A DNA stretch of 64,000 bases, taken from positions 184,463 through 248,462 of the forward strand of contig NZ_JAFIQX010000013.1 of NCBI RefSeq assembly GCF_017356035.1, written 5' to 3'. The DNA comes from Longitalea luteola (GTDB lineage: Bacteria; Bacteroidota; Bacteroidia; Chitinophagales; Chitinophagaceae). The translations under genes were made by a program, and so were the position numbers. The notes under the pieces were generated by a model. It had not been told where the DNA came from, did no database searches, and saw only the letters and a list, made by a program, of their open reading frames with translations. Numbering within the stretch: the stretch's first letter is position 1; every line of letters begins with the position of its first letter. Positions 8,586 to 18,965 of this stretch are shown here, in pieces.

Positions 8586-10430
8586 TTAACGGTTTGTCAA
8601 AAGCCCGGTAACTGGCGTGAATTTCCATTTAAAATTATCGAGGTTCAACCATTCCCATTGCACGAGGTCGTCGCCGTTATTCATGCCGTTGGCGTTTATG
8701 GCCAGGCATTTGGCGCTGTTGTGTGCTACGATCTTGTAATAACCTCCGCCTGCATCAATGATATTGTACCGTTGACTGGGCGCATTCAGTTCGCTCCATT
8801 GTTTTATCAAAGCGCCGTTGGCGCCGGAACTGCCATCTACCGAAAACACTTTTGCATTGTAAGCAGGAACGATCCTGTAACCATAGCTGGTCTTTTCAAT
8901 GTTGAATTTGAGATTGCTTTGGTTCACCCAGCTCCACTGTTCAATCTGGGCGCCATTATCTACCGACCATCCCTGAACGGAAAGGTATTTGCTGCTGTGT
9001 TTGGCCTGTATGGAATATAAGCCGTCTGCAATGGGGCTTCCGGCGATAGTTACCGGTATTACAAAAGTGGTGACCGACATCGCCGGGGCCGTATAACCGA
9101 GCTGGTTATTGGTGAAATTCAAACTGCCCAGGGATGCGCAATTTTCGGTATTTGACGTTCGGTATACCTGCGCGGCCGATACGCCGGCAAACAGGTTCAG
9201 ATCTAATTTATAGGCAGCATCTGCATGGGTGGCATTCACCACTACCAGCACTACCTGGTTATTGGCAGCGTTGATGGCTGCGAGCGTATTGGCCTGGTTG
9301 CTTTCAATAACGGTGTAGCCTTGTTTAATGAACCGGGAAAATTGCATGCGCACGTAATAGTTCTTTGTTCTTACATACGTGTGGGCGCTGTCGTTATAGC
9401 GTAACAGTCCCCAGGTATTGGTGTAGCTGTCCATCAGTTGCCAGTCGAGCCAGGCATTGGCATGCATATCATGCATGTCCTGCACGATGCGGGCCGCGAT
9501 CACCAGGTCATAAGCCAGGTCAGAGTTATCTGGCGGTGTGATCCATAAAGGCCCGCTTTCTGACTGCCAAAGCCTTTTGTTATATTGTTTGGCAATGGCA
9601 TACAGCTGGCTTCGTTGTGTGCCGCCATAACTGTGGGTATTGATCTGGCTGAAGCTGCCCATATTGGAAGCGCCAAAATAGTTCAACGCCGACACGCAGC
9701 CATCGATCGAATTGGCATCATTGGCTGCCAATTGCACCGGTAGGCCTTTGGCGGTTATCTGGCTTTTGCAGGCATTGATCAAGGTGATCTGGTGGTCCCA
9801 GTTAACGTAAGTGCCTTCCTGCTGGCCTAAGGACGGCCAGGCTACTTCCGGTTCGTTCAGCGGTTCCAGGGTTCTGAATTGAATTCCATACAGCGTGTTG
9901 TAGTTTTTGACGACCTCGGTAAGGTAGTCGGCATAAGCCGTATAATGCGTGGATTTAATATTTTCCGCGCCGTTTACGCCACCGGCCGAACAGCCGCTGT
10001 TGGTCATCCAGTAGGGCGGTGAATAGGAGGCGGCCTCAAAAATGCAATCCGTTCTTTTTGCTTTCAGGGCCAGCAAGAATTTTCTTTGGCTGGCATCCCG
10101 CGTAAAATCATAGGCTGCGGACGCGCTTGTTTTAAAACCGGGAATGGCTGCATCAAAACGCATGTGGTTATGTGCAGGATCGTCGCCGCCACCGATATTA
10201 TACCTGAAAATATTCATGTTGAGCTCGTTGGGGCTGGTGATCCAGTTGCATATTTCATCAACCTGTGCCGGGGAAGCCCAGCTGCCAACCCGGTTGGCCC
10301 ACCACGATAATGAGCCGCCCCAGCCTTCAACCGTCTGGTATTTTAATTCAGGGTCAATGGCAATGTAGCTTTGGGCCATGGCAGAACCGGCTGCTATGGC
10401 AAGAATGGCAGCAATAGTTAGTTGTTTCAT
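8586..10430 (-). CDS. Secreted GH30 glycosidase (beta-1,6-galactanase-like) with ricin-type lectin domain
   Basis: 614-residue secreted polysaccharidase. Signal peptide MKQLTIAAILAIAAGSAMAQ. The (beta/alpha)8 catalytic domain (about 25-395) begins with the GH30 motif QTVEGWGGSLSWWA. The acid/base is Glu193 in EPLNEPE and the nucleophile Glu291 in WQSESG. A beta-sandwich follows (about 395-470), then a RICIN/beta-trefoil domain (about 475-610) with three repeats containing QW or QWE signatures, for carbohydrate binding. The sequence is closest in feel to endo-beta-1,6-galactanases and related GH30 enzymes, but the exact linkage is not provable here. It may act on arabinogalactan or fungal glycans. 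Confidence 0.9.
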   Translation of the reverse strand: MKQLTIAAILAIAAGSAMAQSYIAIDPELKYQTVEGWGGSLSWWANRVGSWASPAQVDEICNWITSPNELNMNIFRYNIGGGDDPAHNHMRFDAAIPGFKTSASAAYDFTRDASQRKFLLALKAKRTDCIFEAASYSPPYWMTNSGCSAGGVNGAENIKSTHYTAYADYLTEVVKNYNTLYGIQFRTLEPLNEPEVAWPSLGQQEGTYVNWDHQITLINACKSQITAKGLPVQLAANDANSIDGCVSALNYFGASNMGSFSQINTHSYGGTQRSQLYAIAKQYNKRLWQSESGPLWITPPDNSDLAYDLVIAARIVQDMHDMHANAWLDWQLMDSYTNTWGLLRYNDSAHTYVRTKNYYVRMQFSRFIKQGYTVIESNQANTLAAINAANNQVVLVVVNATHADAAYKLDLNLFAGVSAAQVYRTSNTENCASLGSLNFTNNQLGYTAPAMSVTTFVIPVTIAGSPIADGLYSIQAKHSSKYLSVQGWSVDNGAQIEQWSWVNQSNLKFNIEKTSYGYRIVPAYNAKVFSVDGSSGANGALIKQWSELNAPSQRYNIIDAGGGYYKIVAHNSAKCLAINANGMNNGDDLVQWEWLNLDNFKWKFTPVTGLLTNR

Positions 10431-10659
10431 GGTAATAGGTGCATGAAAGGTGTACTAACAATGCTACTGATAAAACAAGCAAAAGGAAATGGAAATTTTT
10501 ATGGTAAGGATGGATTTTATTATGGGAGCTTACAGAAAAAGATACTACAGCCGCGCAATAAAATTGCGCTCCTGTCACTTTTAACCCTCTAATTGTCGCA
10601 TCCGCACCTCGATCAACATGATCTTGCTGCCGAAATTTGTGTCCTAACAAACCGACAAT

Positions 10660-11589
10660 ATGAAAAATTTAATTCTATTCAGTTTCTTTGTTGCCCTTGT
10701 GGTGGCCTCATGTCAACAGCCTTCAAAAGAAGATCCAAATGCGTCGACGGCATCGAAAGACACGACTGTCAGCCAGTCCATAAAACCGGCCGACACCGGG
10801 TATGCAGCTGTAAACGGACTGAAAATGTATTATGAGGTCTATGGCAATGGTAAACCTATCGTTTTGTTGCATGGCTCTTATATGAATATACCTATGAACT
10901 GGGCGCATATAATTCCGATGCTGGCAAAAGACAGAAAGGTCATTGTAGCGGAGATGCAGGGTCATGGCCGCACCAGGGATATAGCCCGGGAATTCAGTTA
11001 CGAAGCTATGGCCGACGATGTATCCGGGTTGCTGAAGCACCTCAAAATAGATAGTGCAGATATCCTGGGCTATAGCATGGGAGGTGGAATAGCTTTCCAG
11101 TTTGCTATACGCCATCCGGAGCAGGTGCGCAGGCTCGTCGTACTGTCAGGTACCTATACACATGATGGTTGGTGGCCCGATGTAGAAGCCAGTTATCCGA
11201 GCATCACTGCAGATATGTTCGAAGGCACTCCCATACAAAAACAATACGACAGTCTAGGAAATGATCCGGCCCATTTTGCAGAATTTGTAAAAAAGGTTAT
11301 CAGTATAGATTTAAAACCTTATGATTGGTCGAAGGATGTCAAAAATATAAAAGCCCCGCTGTTCATGGCTATTGGTGATGCCGATGGTGTACGGTATGAG
11401 CATGCCCTGGAACTGTTTCGCGCCAAAGGTGGTGGCAAAATGGGTGATATTCATGGGCTGCCCAAATCGCGACTGGCCATTATACCCGGCACTACCCACA
11501 TAGGTATGATGTATAGGACGGATTGGCTGATACCCATGATCACCGATTTCCTGGATGCCGACCTGAATGCGCCACCGCCTACGTTTTAA
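10660..11589 (+). CDS. Alpha/beta hydrolase lipoprotein
   Basis: 309-residue lipoprotein. Signal peptide with lipobox VVASC (Cys17), then a Ser/Thr/Asp-rich linker to residue 50. The hydrolase core has the oxyanion motif VLLHGSYMN, nucleophile Ser in LGYSMGGG (around residue 140) and late His in PGTTHIGM. It probably acts on a small ester or acyl substrate at the membrane surface. Transcribed divergently from the GH30 gene across 229 bp, and followed by a very strong terminator, so likely monocistronic. Confidence 0.9.
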   Translation: MKNLILFSFFVALVVASCQQPSKEDPNASTASKDTTVSQSIKPADTGYAAVNGLKMYYEVYGNGKPIVLLHGSYMNIPMNWAHIIPMLAKDRKVIVAEMQGHGRTRDIAREFSYEAMADDVSGLLKHLKIDSADILGYSMGGGIAFQFAIRHPEQVRRLVVLSGTYTHDGWWPDVEASYPSITADMFEGTPIQKQYDSLGNDPAHFAEFVKKVISIDLKPYDWSKDVKNIKAPLFMAIGDADGVRYEHALELFRAKGGGKMGDIHGLPKSRLAIIPGTTHIGMMYRTDWLIPMITDFLDADLNAPPPTF

Positions 11590-11614
11590 CTTTTTTGATT
11601 CGCCTGCTTCCCGC

Positions 11615-11651
11615 AAACAAAACAACCGCTTCCCAAGCGGTTGTTTTGTTT
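11615..11651 (+). terminator. Strong intrinsic terminator
   Basis: Perfect 17-bp inverted repeat (11615-11631 and 11635-11651) around a 3-nt CCC loop, with an ACCGCTT/AAGCGGT core and T-rich 3' arm. It follows the lipoprotein hydrolase and could work in both directions. Confidence 0.88.
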
Positions 11652-11774
11652 GCTCACCGGCTTAAGGGCACTGGCTATTGGAAGGCCATTTTAAATTTCT
11701 ACATCTTATCTTTATCAAATAAAGCGCTGGTTGGCCAGGCTGAACTGTAAATCATTAATTTTATTGCGCCTTCT

Positions 11775-12602
11775 ATGAATCGTTCCATAATCGATATCAA
11801 GGATAAAACGCAGCCGTCAGAGGATATAAGAATATCTCCTTTCAGAAAGGAGGTTAGGAAAACAAATCCGCATAAACACAATAGTTATTTAGAAATAGTT
11901 TATCTCTCCGCCGGTAACGGATTTCATATTATAGATTCGCGGAAATTTGAGGTAACGCCGCCGGTCATCTTTTTTGTGCGGCAGGAACAAATGCATTACT
12001 TTGATCTGGAAGGCGAGCCCGAAGGTTTTGTAACCATTGTAAAAAAGCCGTTTGTGCAAAAGAGCCTTGATAATGAGTTGAAGCTGTTGCTGGCAAAACT
12101 CAGCTCGCAGCAATGCCTTCGAATGAGTGAAGAGGAAACCATTGACCAGTTATTCCGGTTAATGGTCAAAGAATATGCAGCCAACGGGGAACATAGCTTT
12201 CATATCATGGAAGGATTGTTAAAGGCTTTATTAGCCAAGATCCTGGAAATTGCAAAACCTGTCATTCGTACTTCAGAGCACAGACCAGACCTGTATCAAT
12301 CTTTTGTGGAATTGCTCCAAGCAGGTGCGGTAGTAAAAAACTCCGTGCAGTTCTATGCAGAGCAATTGAACACCACGCCGCAAAACCTGAATGCTGCCTG
12401 CCGCAAAGCGGTCGGTCAATCCGCCACAGAAGTACTGGCAGAGTTTATTACCAGCGAGGCCCGGCGGCTTTTGCTTTATACCAACAATACGGTTTCCCAA
12501 ATAGCGCATGCCCTTGATTTTATAGATGCCTCTCATTTTGTAAAATACTTCAAACGGATAACAGGTCAAACACCGCAGACCTTCCGGCTTTCAGGTAAAT
12601 GA
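11775..12602 (+). CDS. AraC family transcriptional regulator
   Basis: 275-residue regulator. The N-terminal cupin sensing domain (about 20-100; HKHNSYLEIVYLSAGNGFHI) is followed by a helical linker and the two-helix-turn-helix AraC domain (about 180-275; FYAEQLNTTPQNLNAACRKA, IAHALDFIDASHFVKYFKRI). It ends in an ATGA overlap with the chromate-type transporter gene, so the two are translationally coupled and the regulator is likely dedicated to that transporter. Ligand unknown. An adjacent AraC domain also occurs with the other ChrA locus at 43370-46020. Confidence 0.9.
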   Translation: MNRSIIDIKDKTQPSEDIRISPFRKEVRKTNPHKHNSYLEIVYLSAGNGFHIIDSRKFEVTPPVIFFVRQEQMHYFDLEGEPEGFVTIVKKPFVQKSLDNELKLLLAKLSSQQCLRMSEEETIDQLFRLMVKEYAANGEHSFHIMEGLLKALLAKILEIAKPVIRTSEHRPDLYQSFVELLQAGAVVKNSVQFYAEQLNTTPQNLNAACRKAVGQSATEVLAEFITSEARRLLLYTNNTVSQIAHALDFIDASHFVKYFKRITGQTPQTFRLSGK

Positions 12603-13813
12603 TACCTTTGCCGAAAAAGCGTCCTGTTTTAGAGATGCTTGACTATGGATTAAAACAGAACAGCATGATCAACACCAAAAATGACGGCCCACAACGGCCT
12701 TCGTTAGCTGAGCTGGCCGGTTTGTTCTTGAAGCTGGGTATTATTGGTTTTGGTGGTCCGGCTGCGCATATTGCACTTATGCAGGAGGAAGTAGTGAGCA
12801 GAAGACAATGGATGGATGGCCAACATTTTTTAGATCTGGTTGGGGCTACCAACCTTATACCAGGGCCCAACAGTACCGAGCTGGCCATGCACATTGGCCG
12901 TGAAAGGGCCGGTACAAAAGGATTGATAGTGGCGGGCGCCTGTTTTATTTTACCTGCCGTACTCATCACCGGTTTATTGGCATGGCTATACTTACAATAT
13001 GGCACGGTGCCAACTGTACAACCATTTTTATATGGAATAAAACCTGCTATCATCGCCATCATTCTGGCTGCCATTTTTCCCCTGGCCAAACGGTCATTAA
13101 TAACAGTGCAGTCGGGTATTATTGGACTGGCGGCGATAATATTGTCTTTTTTTCAATACAAGGAAGTATACATCATTTTTGGCGCAGGATTACTTGCACT
13201 GCTGCTGGCTGTATTAAAGCGCCGGCCGAACACGCATTGCCTGTTGCCATTTTTCATGCTTCAGCTACCAGCCTCTGCATTGTTAACGATTACCGCCTCC
13301 AACTGGAAATTATTTCTTCTCTTTTTGAAAATAGGTGCCATTCTGTATGGCAGCGGATATGTATTATTTGCCTATATTGAAAGTGAGTTGGCTGCGACGG
13401 GAATAATAACGCATCAGCAGTTGACTGATGCCATTGCTGTTGGTCAGTTCACACCAGGGCCCGTCTTTTCCGCCGTTACTTTTATCGGTTATCAGGTGAA
13501 TGGTTTTACCGGGGCCGTTGCTGCAACTATGGGCGTTTTTCTGCCTTCCTTTCTTTTTGTAGCGATGTTAAATCCACTCGTTCGCGCCATGAGAGGTTCA
13601 GCCACTTTCTCTGCATTTCTCGATGCGGTGAATGTTGCCTCGGTGGCAGTAATAATAGTCGTATGTTATGAACTGGCAAAAAGTTCGGTGACTGATTGGC
13701 GAACGCTGCTGATAGCGTTGACAAGTTTGTTTGTTCTATTCATTGCCAGGATAAACGCGGCTCTCATCATCGTTGGCGGCGCGCTCGCGGGATATGTATT
13801 AGGCTTATTTTAA
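12599..13813 (+). CDS. chrA: Chromate transporter family protein (two-domain ChrA)
   Basis: 404-residue inner-membrane protein with two CHR domains. The first (about 35-200) has the hallmark GFGGP and NLIPGPNSTELAMHIG. The second (about 240-400) has GSGYVLFAYIE and GQFTPGPVFSAVTFIGYQ. About ten membrane segments. The family exports chromate by proton-coupled transport, but many members have other anion substrates. The ATG at 12599 overlaps the regulator's stop (ATGA), though internal Met codons at 12635 or 12665 could start the conserved part. Its presence next to an AraC regulator without ChrB sets it apart from the other ChrA locus. Confidence 0.88.
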   Translation: MIPLPKKRPVLEMLDYGLKQNSMINTKNDGPQRPSLAELAGLFLKLGIIGFGGPAAHIALMQEEVVSRRQWMDGQHFLDLVGATNLIPGPNSTELAMHIGRERAGTKGLIVAGACFILPAVLITGLLAWLYLQYGTVPTVQPFLYGIKPAIIAIILAAIFPLAKRSLITVQSGIIGLAAIILSFFQYKEVYIIFGAGLLALLLAVLKRRPNTHCLLPFFMLQLPASALLTITASNWKLFLLFLKIGAILYGSGYVLFAYIESELAATGIITHQQLTDAIAVGQFTPGPVFSAVTFIGYQVNGFTGAVAATMGVFLPSFLFVAMLNPLVRAMRGSATFSAFLDAVNVASVAVIIVVCYELAKSSVTDWRTLLIALTSLFVLFIARINAALIIVGGALAGYVLGLF

Positions 13814-13889
13814 TATTTAGTGATATACCATACTATTTTCAAATATACCATAAACTTACCCGGCTAATTTCGAATATTTGCTTTGAATG

Positions 13890-13932
13890 ATTGCGGATAT
13901 AGGCCTTGCCGCCTGATCCGCAATTCTTTTTT
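13890..13932 (+). terminator. Intrinsic terminator after the chromate-type transporter
   Basis: Stem ATTGCGGAT/ATCCGCAAT (13890-13898, 13916-13924) with an inner AGGC/GCCT stem, followed by TCTTTTTT. Confidence 0.85.
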
Positions 13933-13968
13933 ATACGCGGGTTATAACTTCCACTTAGTTGCACCAGT

Positions 13969-14394
13969 ATGTTTGCAAAGCTATTGTCAACCAACAACGA
14001 TAAAACCACCATTCTGATACGCCTGATGGTCGGCGTTGTTTTTCTTTCTGAAGGAATTCAGAAATTTTTATTTCCAGGTTCATTGGGCGCCGGCCGTTTT
14101 AAGAAGATCGGAATACCGAACCCGGAATTTTTCGGACCGTTTGTTGGAACTTTTGAGATCACTTGCGGCATATTGATATTATTTGGATTATTCACCCGCT
14201 TTGCTGCGATTCCCCTTATTATCATTATGCTGGTTGCCTTTACAACCACCAAAGCCCCGTTACTTGCTGATGGAATATGGAAAATGTTTCATGACAGCAG
14301 AACCGACTGGGCCATGTTGCTCGGCAGCATTTTTTTACTGATCAGGGGTGGTGGAAAATGGTCACTGGACAACCGCATGACACAACCAAAATAA
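13969..14394 (+). CDS. DoxX family membrane protein
   Basis: 141-residue four-helix DoxX/quinol-oxidase-subunit-like protein. The first helix (ILIRLMVGVVFLSEGIQKFL) carries the family pattern, with GFFTRFAAIP-type loop GLFTRFAAIP and a terminal LLGSIFLLIRG helix. DoxX relatives support thiosulfate or redox metabolism, but most are uncharacterised. It heads a cluster with TolC, RND pump and adaptor genes, so it may be cotranscribed with that efflux system (9 bp to the next ATG). Two further DoxX genes occur at 50863 and 55420. Confidence 0.88.
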   Translation: MFAKLLSTNNDKTTILIRLMVGVVFLSEGIQKFLFPGSLGAGRFKKIGIPNPEFFGPFVGTFEITCGILILFGLFTRFAAIPLIIIMLVAFTTTKAPLLADGIWKMFHDSRTDWAMLLGSIFLLIRGGGKWSLDNRMTQPK

Positions 14395-14402
14395 AACGAG
14401 CC

Positions 14403-15803
14403 ATGTTAGCATCAGGCCATTCAGGTAATAAAAGTTACCTGGCTATTGTTTCTTTCGCTTTCCTTGTAACCATCGTTGCTCCCGGAATAGCTCGTGCGCA
14501 GGAGATCAGGCTTTCTATCAAAGAAACACTGGAGAAAGTGCAACAACAGTTGCCGCAGCTCGAATCGTACCGGCAGCAGGCCGCAGCCACAAAAGAAAAC
14601 ATTTCATTAGCCAGGAACAGTATGGTGCCCGATCTTACAGCCGGTTACCAGGTAAACATGGCTACGTTTAACAATATAACCGGAATGAATTATCCGGGTT
14701 TTTTAGTGCCTGTCAGCGGCCCGCCCAGTGCCACCAATGAGATGAATTTTATTCCGGGTACAGCATTGGGTGCATTGGTGAAATGGAATCCATTCACTTT
14801 CGGCCAGCGTGAAGCCGCCATTGCCAAAGCTACTGCGCAGTACAAACAGGCCAATGCTGCCTATGATGATCAGTTGTTTCAATTTCAGTATACGGCTTTG
14901 AACCTGTATCTGGAAGCATTGTACCTTAAACAGGTGCTGCGCATTTCGGAAGAAGTAACGAATAGATATAAAGTAAGCCTTGAACAATCGCTGGTACTGG
15001 CAAAGACCGGGTTAAAGCCGGGGATAGATACCGCTCAATTTCAGTCGATGATCATTCAAACAGAAATTGACTACCTGCAAACCGAAAAAGCTTACCTGCA
15101 AAAGCTGGAAGAACTTACCCGGCTTACTGGTTTAACCGGTGCCGCTGCCAATGTGGTGCTCACAGATTCTACGCTCAAATCGTCATTGCTTGTTGAGGAT
15201 AGTGTTGTATTTGCCCGTCATCCCTATTACCAGTTTATAGAAGCGCAGAGAAATACCACAGAAGCCGGTTTGCGCGAATGGCAACGCGCCTGGATGCCTC
15301 AACTCGATATCTGGGGCAGCCTGTATGCGCGAGGTTCGGGGGTTAACGCGCATGGGATCGTGAACAAAGCAGATGGCTGGGGGCTGTCGAGAACCAATGC
15401 CGGCATCGGCCTGCAACTGAGCTTCCCGGTATTGCAATTCAGCAAGGTCAATATCAGAAAAAAGCAGCACTGCCTGTTGCTAAGATCAGATGAGGCCAGG
15501 CTGGCGCAGGCCCGTTTGGATATTGCCAAACAGCTGGAAAGCGCTCAATTGCAATACAAACAGGATGCGAAAATTGCGGCAAAAACGCCTGTTCAATTAA
15601 AAATTGCAGCAGACGTCTATGAGGGGCTGAAGCTGAGTTATGAAGCTGGTTTACTGGATTACACCCGGCTGTACCAGTCGCAATATGAATTGACAAAAGC
15701 AGCATTGAACAACGCCACTGCTCAATTACAGTTATGGCGGTCTTTATTGGCCGTTGCTGTTGCCAAAGGAAACCTGGCCATTTTTACTGACCAACTTAAC
15801 TGA
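14403..15803 (+). CDS. TolC-family outer-membrane efflux protein
   Basis: 466-residue outer-membrane channel of a tripartite efflux pump. The ATG at 14403 gives a clean signal peptide (SYLAIVSFAFLVTIVAPGIARA, cleaved near AQE). The rest shows the two long alpha-helical repeats of TolC-family proteins (KETLEKVQQQLPQLESYRQQ; YKQANAAYDDQLFQFQYTAL; YEGLKLSYEAGLLDYTRLYQ). The frame is open further upstream to 14358, but that part overlaps the DoxX gene. The pump gene starts 4 bp after its stop, a tight operon. Confidence 0.9.
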   Translation: MLASGHSGNKSYLAIVSFAFLVTIVAPGIARAQEIRLSIKETLEKVQQQLPQLESYRQQAAATKENISLARNSMVPDLTAGYQVNMATFNNITGMNYPGFLVPVSGPPSATNEMNFIPGTALGALVKWNPFTFGQREAAIAKATAQYKQANAAYDDQLFQFQYTALNLYLEALYLKQVLRISEEVTNRYKVSLEQSLVLAKTGLKPGIDTAQFQSMIIQTEIDYLQTEKAYLQKLEELTRLTGLTGAAANVVLTDSTLKSSLLVEDSVVFARHPYYQFIEAQRNTTEAGLREWQRAWMPQLDIWGSLYARGSGVNAHGIVNKADGWGLSRTNAGIGLQLSFPVLQFSKVNIRKKQHCLLLRSDEARLAQARLDIAKQLESAQLQYKQDAKIAAKTPVQLKIAADVYEGLKLSYEAGLLDYTRLYQSQYELTKAALNNATAQLQLWRSLLAVAVAKGNLAIFTDQLN

Positions 15804-15807
15804 TCTT

Positions 15808-18800
15808 ATGAAACTCATTATAGCTGCATTGCGGCACCCCATTACAATACTCGTAACAGTATTTGCCATCCTGTTCTTTTCCTGGCTGGCCGTACGTAAT
15901 ACAAAAGTGGATATTTTTCCAAAGCTGGGCTTGCCGACTGTATACGTGGCCCAACCTTATGGCGGCCTGTCGCCCGAGCAAATGGAAGGATTCATTACAT
16001 CATACTATGAATATCACTTCCTGTATATCACCGGCGTAAAATATGTAGACTCGAGATCCATTCAGGGTGCAGCGCTTATCAAGATAGAATTTAATGAAGG
16101 TACCGATATGAGCCAGGCAATGGCTGAAGTGGTAGGGTATGTGAACCGATCCAGGGCTTTTATGCCGCCAGGTACCGTTCCACCATTTATAACGCGCTTC
16201 GATGCGGGTAGCGTACCCGTGGGCCAGCTGGTGTTCAGTAGCGAAACCCGTTCACTGGGCGAGATCTCAGACCTGGCCTTGTTCAGGGTGCGGCCGATGT
16301 TCTCCACGCTGCCGGGCGTTTCAGCACCGCCGCCATTTGGTGGCAACCAGAAAACGGTATTGATAACAGTTGACCCCGACAAGATCAGGAACTATCACCT
16401 TACTCCCGACCAGGTAGTACAATCGCTCATAAAAACAAATACGATCAGTCCGGCCGGCAATGTGCGCATTGGAGACAGTACCTACATAACGCCTCAAAAT
16501 AGTGTTATCGAGAATTTGCAGGAGCTACAGAACATGCCCATACAACCCGGCAGCGGGCCAGCTGTGTATGTAAAGGATATTGCCACTGTTTCACTGGGTT
16601 CGGATGTAACTACCAGTTATGCCCTGGTGAATGGCAAGCGTTCAGTATATATTCCGGTCACGAAAAGAGCCGATGCTTCCACCTGGGATGTGGTGCAACG
16701 GGTGAAAGCCGCTTTGCCCGACATGCAGGCGGCCATCCCGGACGATATAAAAGTATCTTACGAGTTCGATCAATCAGGTTACGTGATCAATGCCCTTAAA
16801 AGCCTGCTGTTTGAAGGGGCACTGGGCGCCCTGTTGACCGGCTTGATGGTGTTGTTGTTTCTCGGAGACAGGAGAGGAGCCTTCATCGTTGTGTTAACTA
16901 TTCCCCTGGCCCTCTTGGCTTCGGCCACCCTGTTATATCTCACCGGACAAACCATCAATATTATGACACTGGGCGGCCTGGCTTTGGCAGTAGGTATACT
17001 GGTCGATGAAGCTACCGTAACCATAGAGAACATACACCGGCATATGGAAATGGGCAAAAGCAAGGCAAGGGCCATTGCTGATGGTTCAAAAGAAATAGCG
17101 ATCCCCAAATTGCTGATCCTCTTAAGCATTTTAGCGGTATTTGTTCCGGCATTATTCATGCATGGGGTACCAAAAGCGATGTTCCTGCCCTTATCACTGG
17201 CAGTAGGCTTTGCCATGATCGCTTCCTTCCTGTTATCTCAAACCTTCGTACCCGTGATGGGCAACTGGCTAATGAAGCATCATTTAAGCGGGGGGCACAA
17301 AAAAAACGGCGCCTTCTCCCGGATTCAAAATAAATATGTGCAATATGGCAGCCGCCTTCATGGAAAAGGCGGCATTCTCACGGTGTTATTCATCGGCTTT
17401 TCGGTGGCAGCTGCTGCTCTGTTGTTCGCTGCCATTGGAACCGAATTATTTCCAGGAACGGATACCGGACAAACACAGGTACGGTTGCGATTACCGGTAG
17501 GTACCAGATTGGAAAGAACGGAAGACGCCACGCGGAAATTATTAAGTGAAGTGAACCGGATTGCCGGAAAACAGAATGTACTTATTTCGTCTGCTTTTGT
17601 GGGTACCCAGCCATCGAGCTTTCCCGTTAACTATATTCACCTGTGGACAGGCGGCCCGCACGAGTCGGTAACAAAGTTCAAATTAAAGCCCGGGGCCATT
17701 GCCCTGGATTCATTCAAAGAACAATTAAGAGCTGCTTTGGCAAAAGAGCTTCCTGCTGCGAAAATTTCTTTTGAACCAGGTAATTTGGCCGAGCAGGTGC
17801 TGAATTTAGGATCAACGAATCCCGTTGAGCTTGCTGTGGTAAACAAAAACCTGGAAGAAGGGAAAAAAACCGCTGCCTGGTTGTACAACCAGCTTTCGGC
17901 TATACCGTATTTAAAGGATGTGCAGATCGCTACTCCGCTTAATTATCCCGCCATCAAAATTGATGTGGACCGGGTGAAAGCCGGACAACTGAACCTCACT
18001 ACCGATCAGATAACCCGCAGCACAATAGCGGCTACTTCTTCGAGCCGCTTTACATCGCCAGCCTACTGGCTCGACAAAACGACAGGAACAGCCTATATTA
18101 TACAGGTACAATACCCCGAATACCGGGTAAATAATACCACGCAGCTGGAAATGATCCCGATAGCTGCCGGTAACGGCAATCTGCACCTGCTTAATGAAGT
18201 TGCTTCCTGGAAACATGTTACGATGCCGGGTGAATATGACCGGTTAAATCAACAACGTTATATCACTATTTCGGCCAACGTACAGGGCAAGGATCTCGGC
18301 ACTGCTTTCCAAGAGGTAAATACGATCGTTAAGCAGGCGCCTTTACCTAAGGGTTCAAAAATCTTATTGCGTGGGCAACCGGAATTGCTGGAGGATACAT
18401 TGTACAGTTTGCAGTTCGGTCTGCTGGTGGCCGTGGTCGTTATTTTTTTACTGATGACCGTATTTTTTCAATCGTTTCGCATTTCTTTTACCATCCTTTC
18501 TGTAATACCGGCTGTTATAGCAGGTTCCTTATTTTTTCTGTTGATCACGGGCAATACGCTGAACATACAATCGTACATGGGATGCATTATGGCGGTAGGG
18601 GTCGGCCATTGCCAATGCCGTGTTGTTCATCACCGCTGCAGAAGTGCAACGAAAGGCCGGTGATCTTCGTACGGCTTATGTTGCAGCCTCAGCGAGCAGG
18701 CTGCGTCCGATCCTGATGACAAGCCTGGCTATGATAGCGGGCATGATACCGATGGCGATCGGCCTTGGCGAAAGCGGTGATCAAACTTCGCCCCTGGGCA

Positions 18801-18949
18801 TAGCGGTTATTGGAGGATTGGTATTTTCAACTGTAAGTGTCCTGTTCTTTTTGCCACAGGTCTATCAGTATGCTGTTGGCAGGCGGAAATATATTTCTGC
18901 GTCCCTTGATCCCGACGATCCTGATAGCAAAAATTTTAATGAACAATAA
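15808..18949 (+). pseudogene. RND efflux permease, interrupted by a 1-base frameshift
   Basis: Inner-membrane RND transporter. The first frame (15808 to the TGA at 18661-18663) gives TM1 (IILVTVFAILFFSWLA-like start), the large periplasmic loops and TM2-TM9. Then at MGCIMAVGV it runs into GHCQCR nonsense. The remaining sequence, AIANAVLFITAAEVQRKAGD to the end, resumes in the next frame and includes TM11 and TM12. Removing one G at 18604/18605 restores a 1046-residue protein of normal length. TM4 has VDEATVTIENIHRHM, with Asp-Glu where AcrB has Asp-Asp. Otherwise intact, so the lesion is recent or a sequencing error. Confidence 0.88.
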
Positions 18950-18965
18950 AACGCTCTATAGGAAT

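Noticed and set aside
13968..13975. TATGTTTG as a -7 box for the DoxX gene
   Set aside because: It overlaps the start codon itself, so it is probably part of the coding sequence (MFAK).
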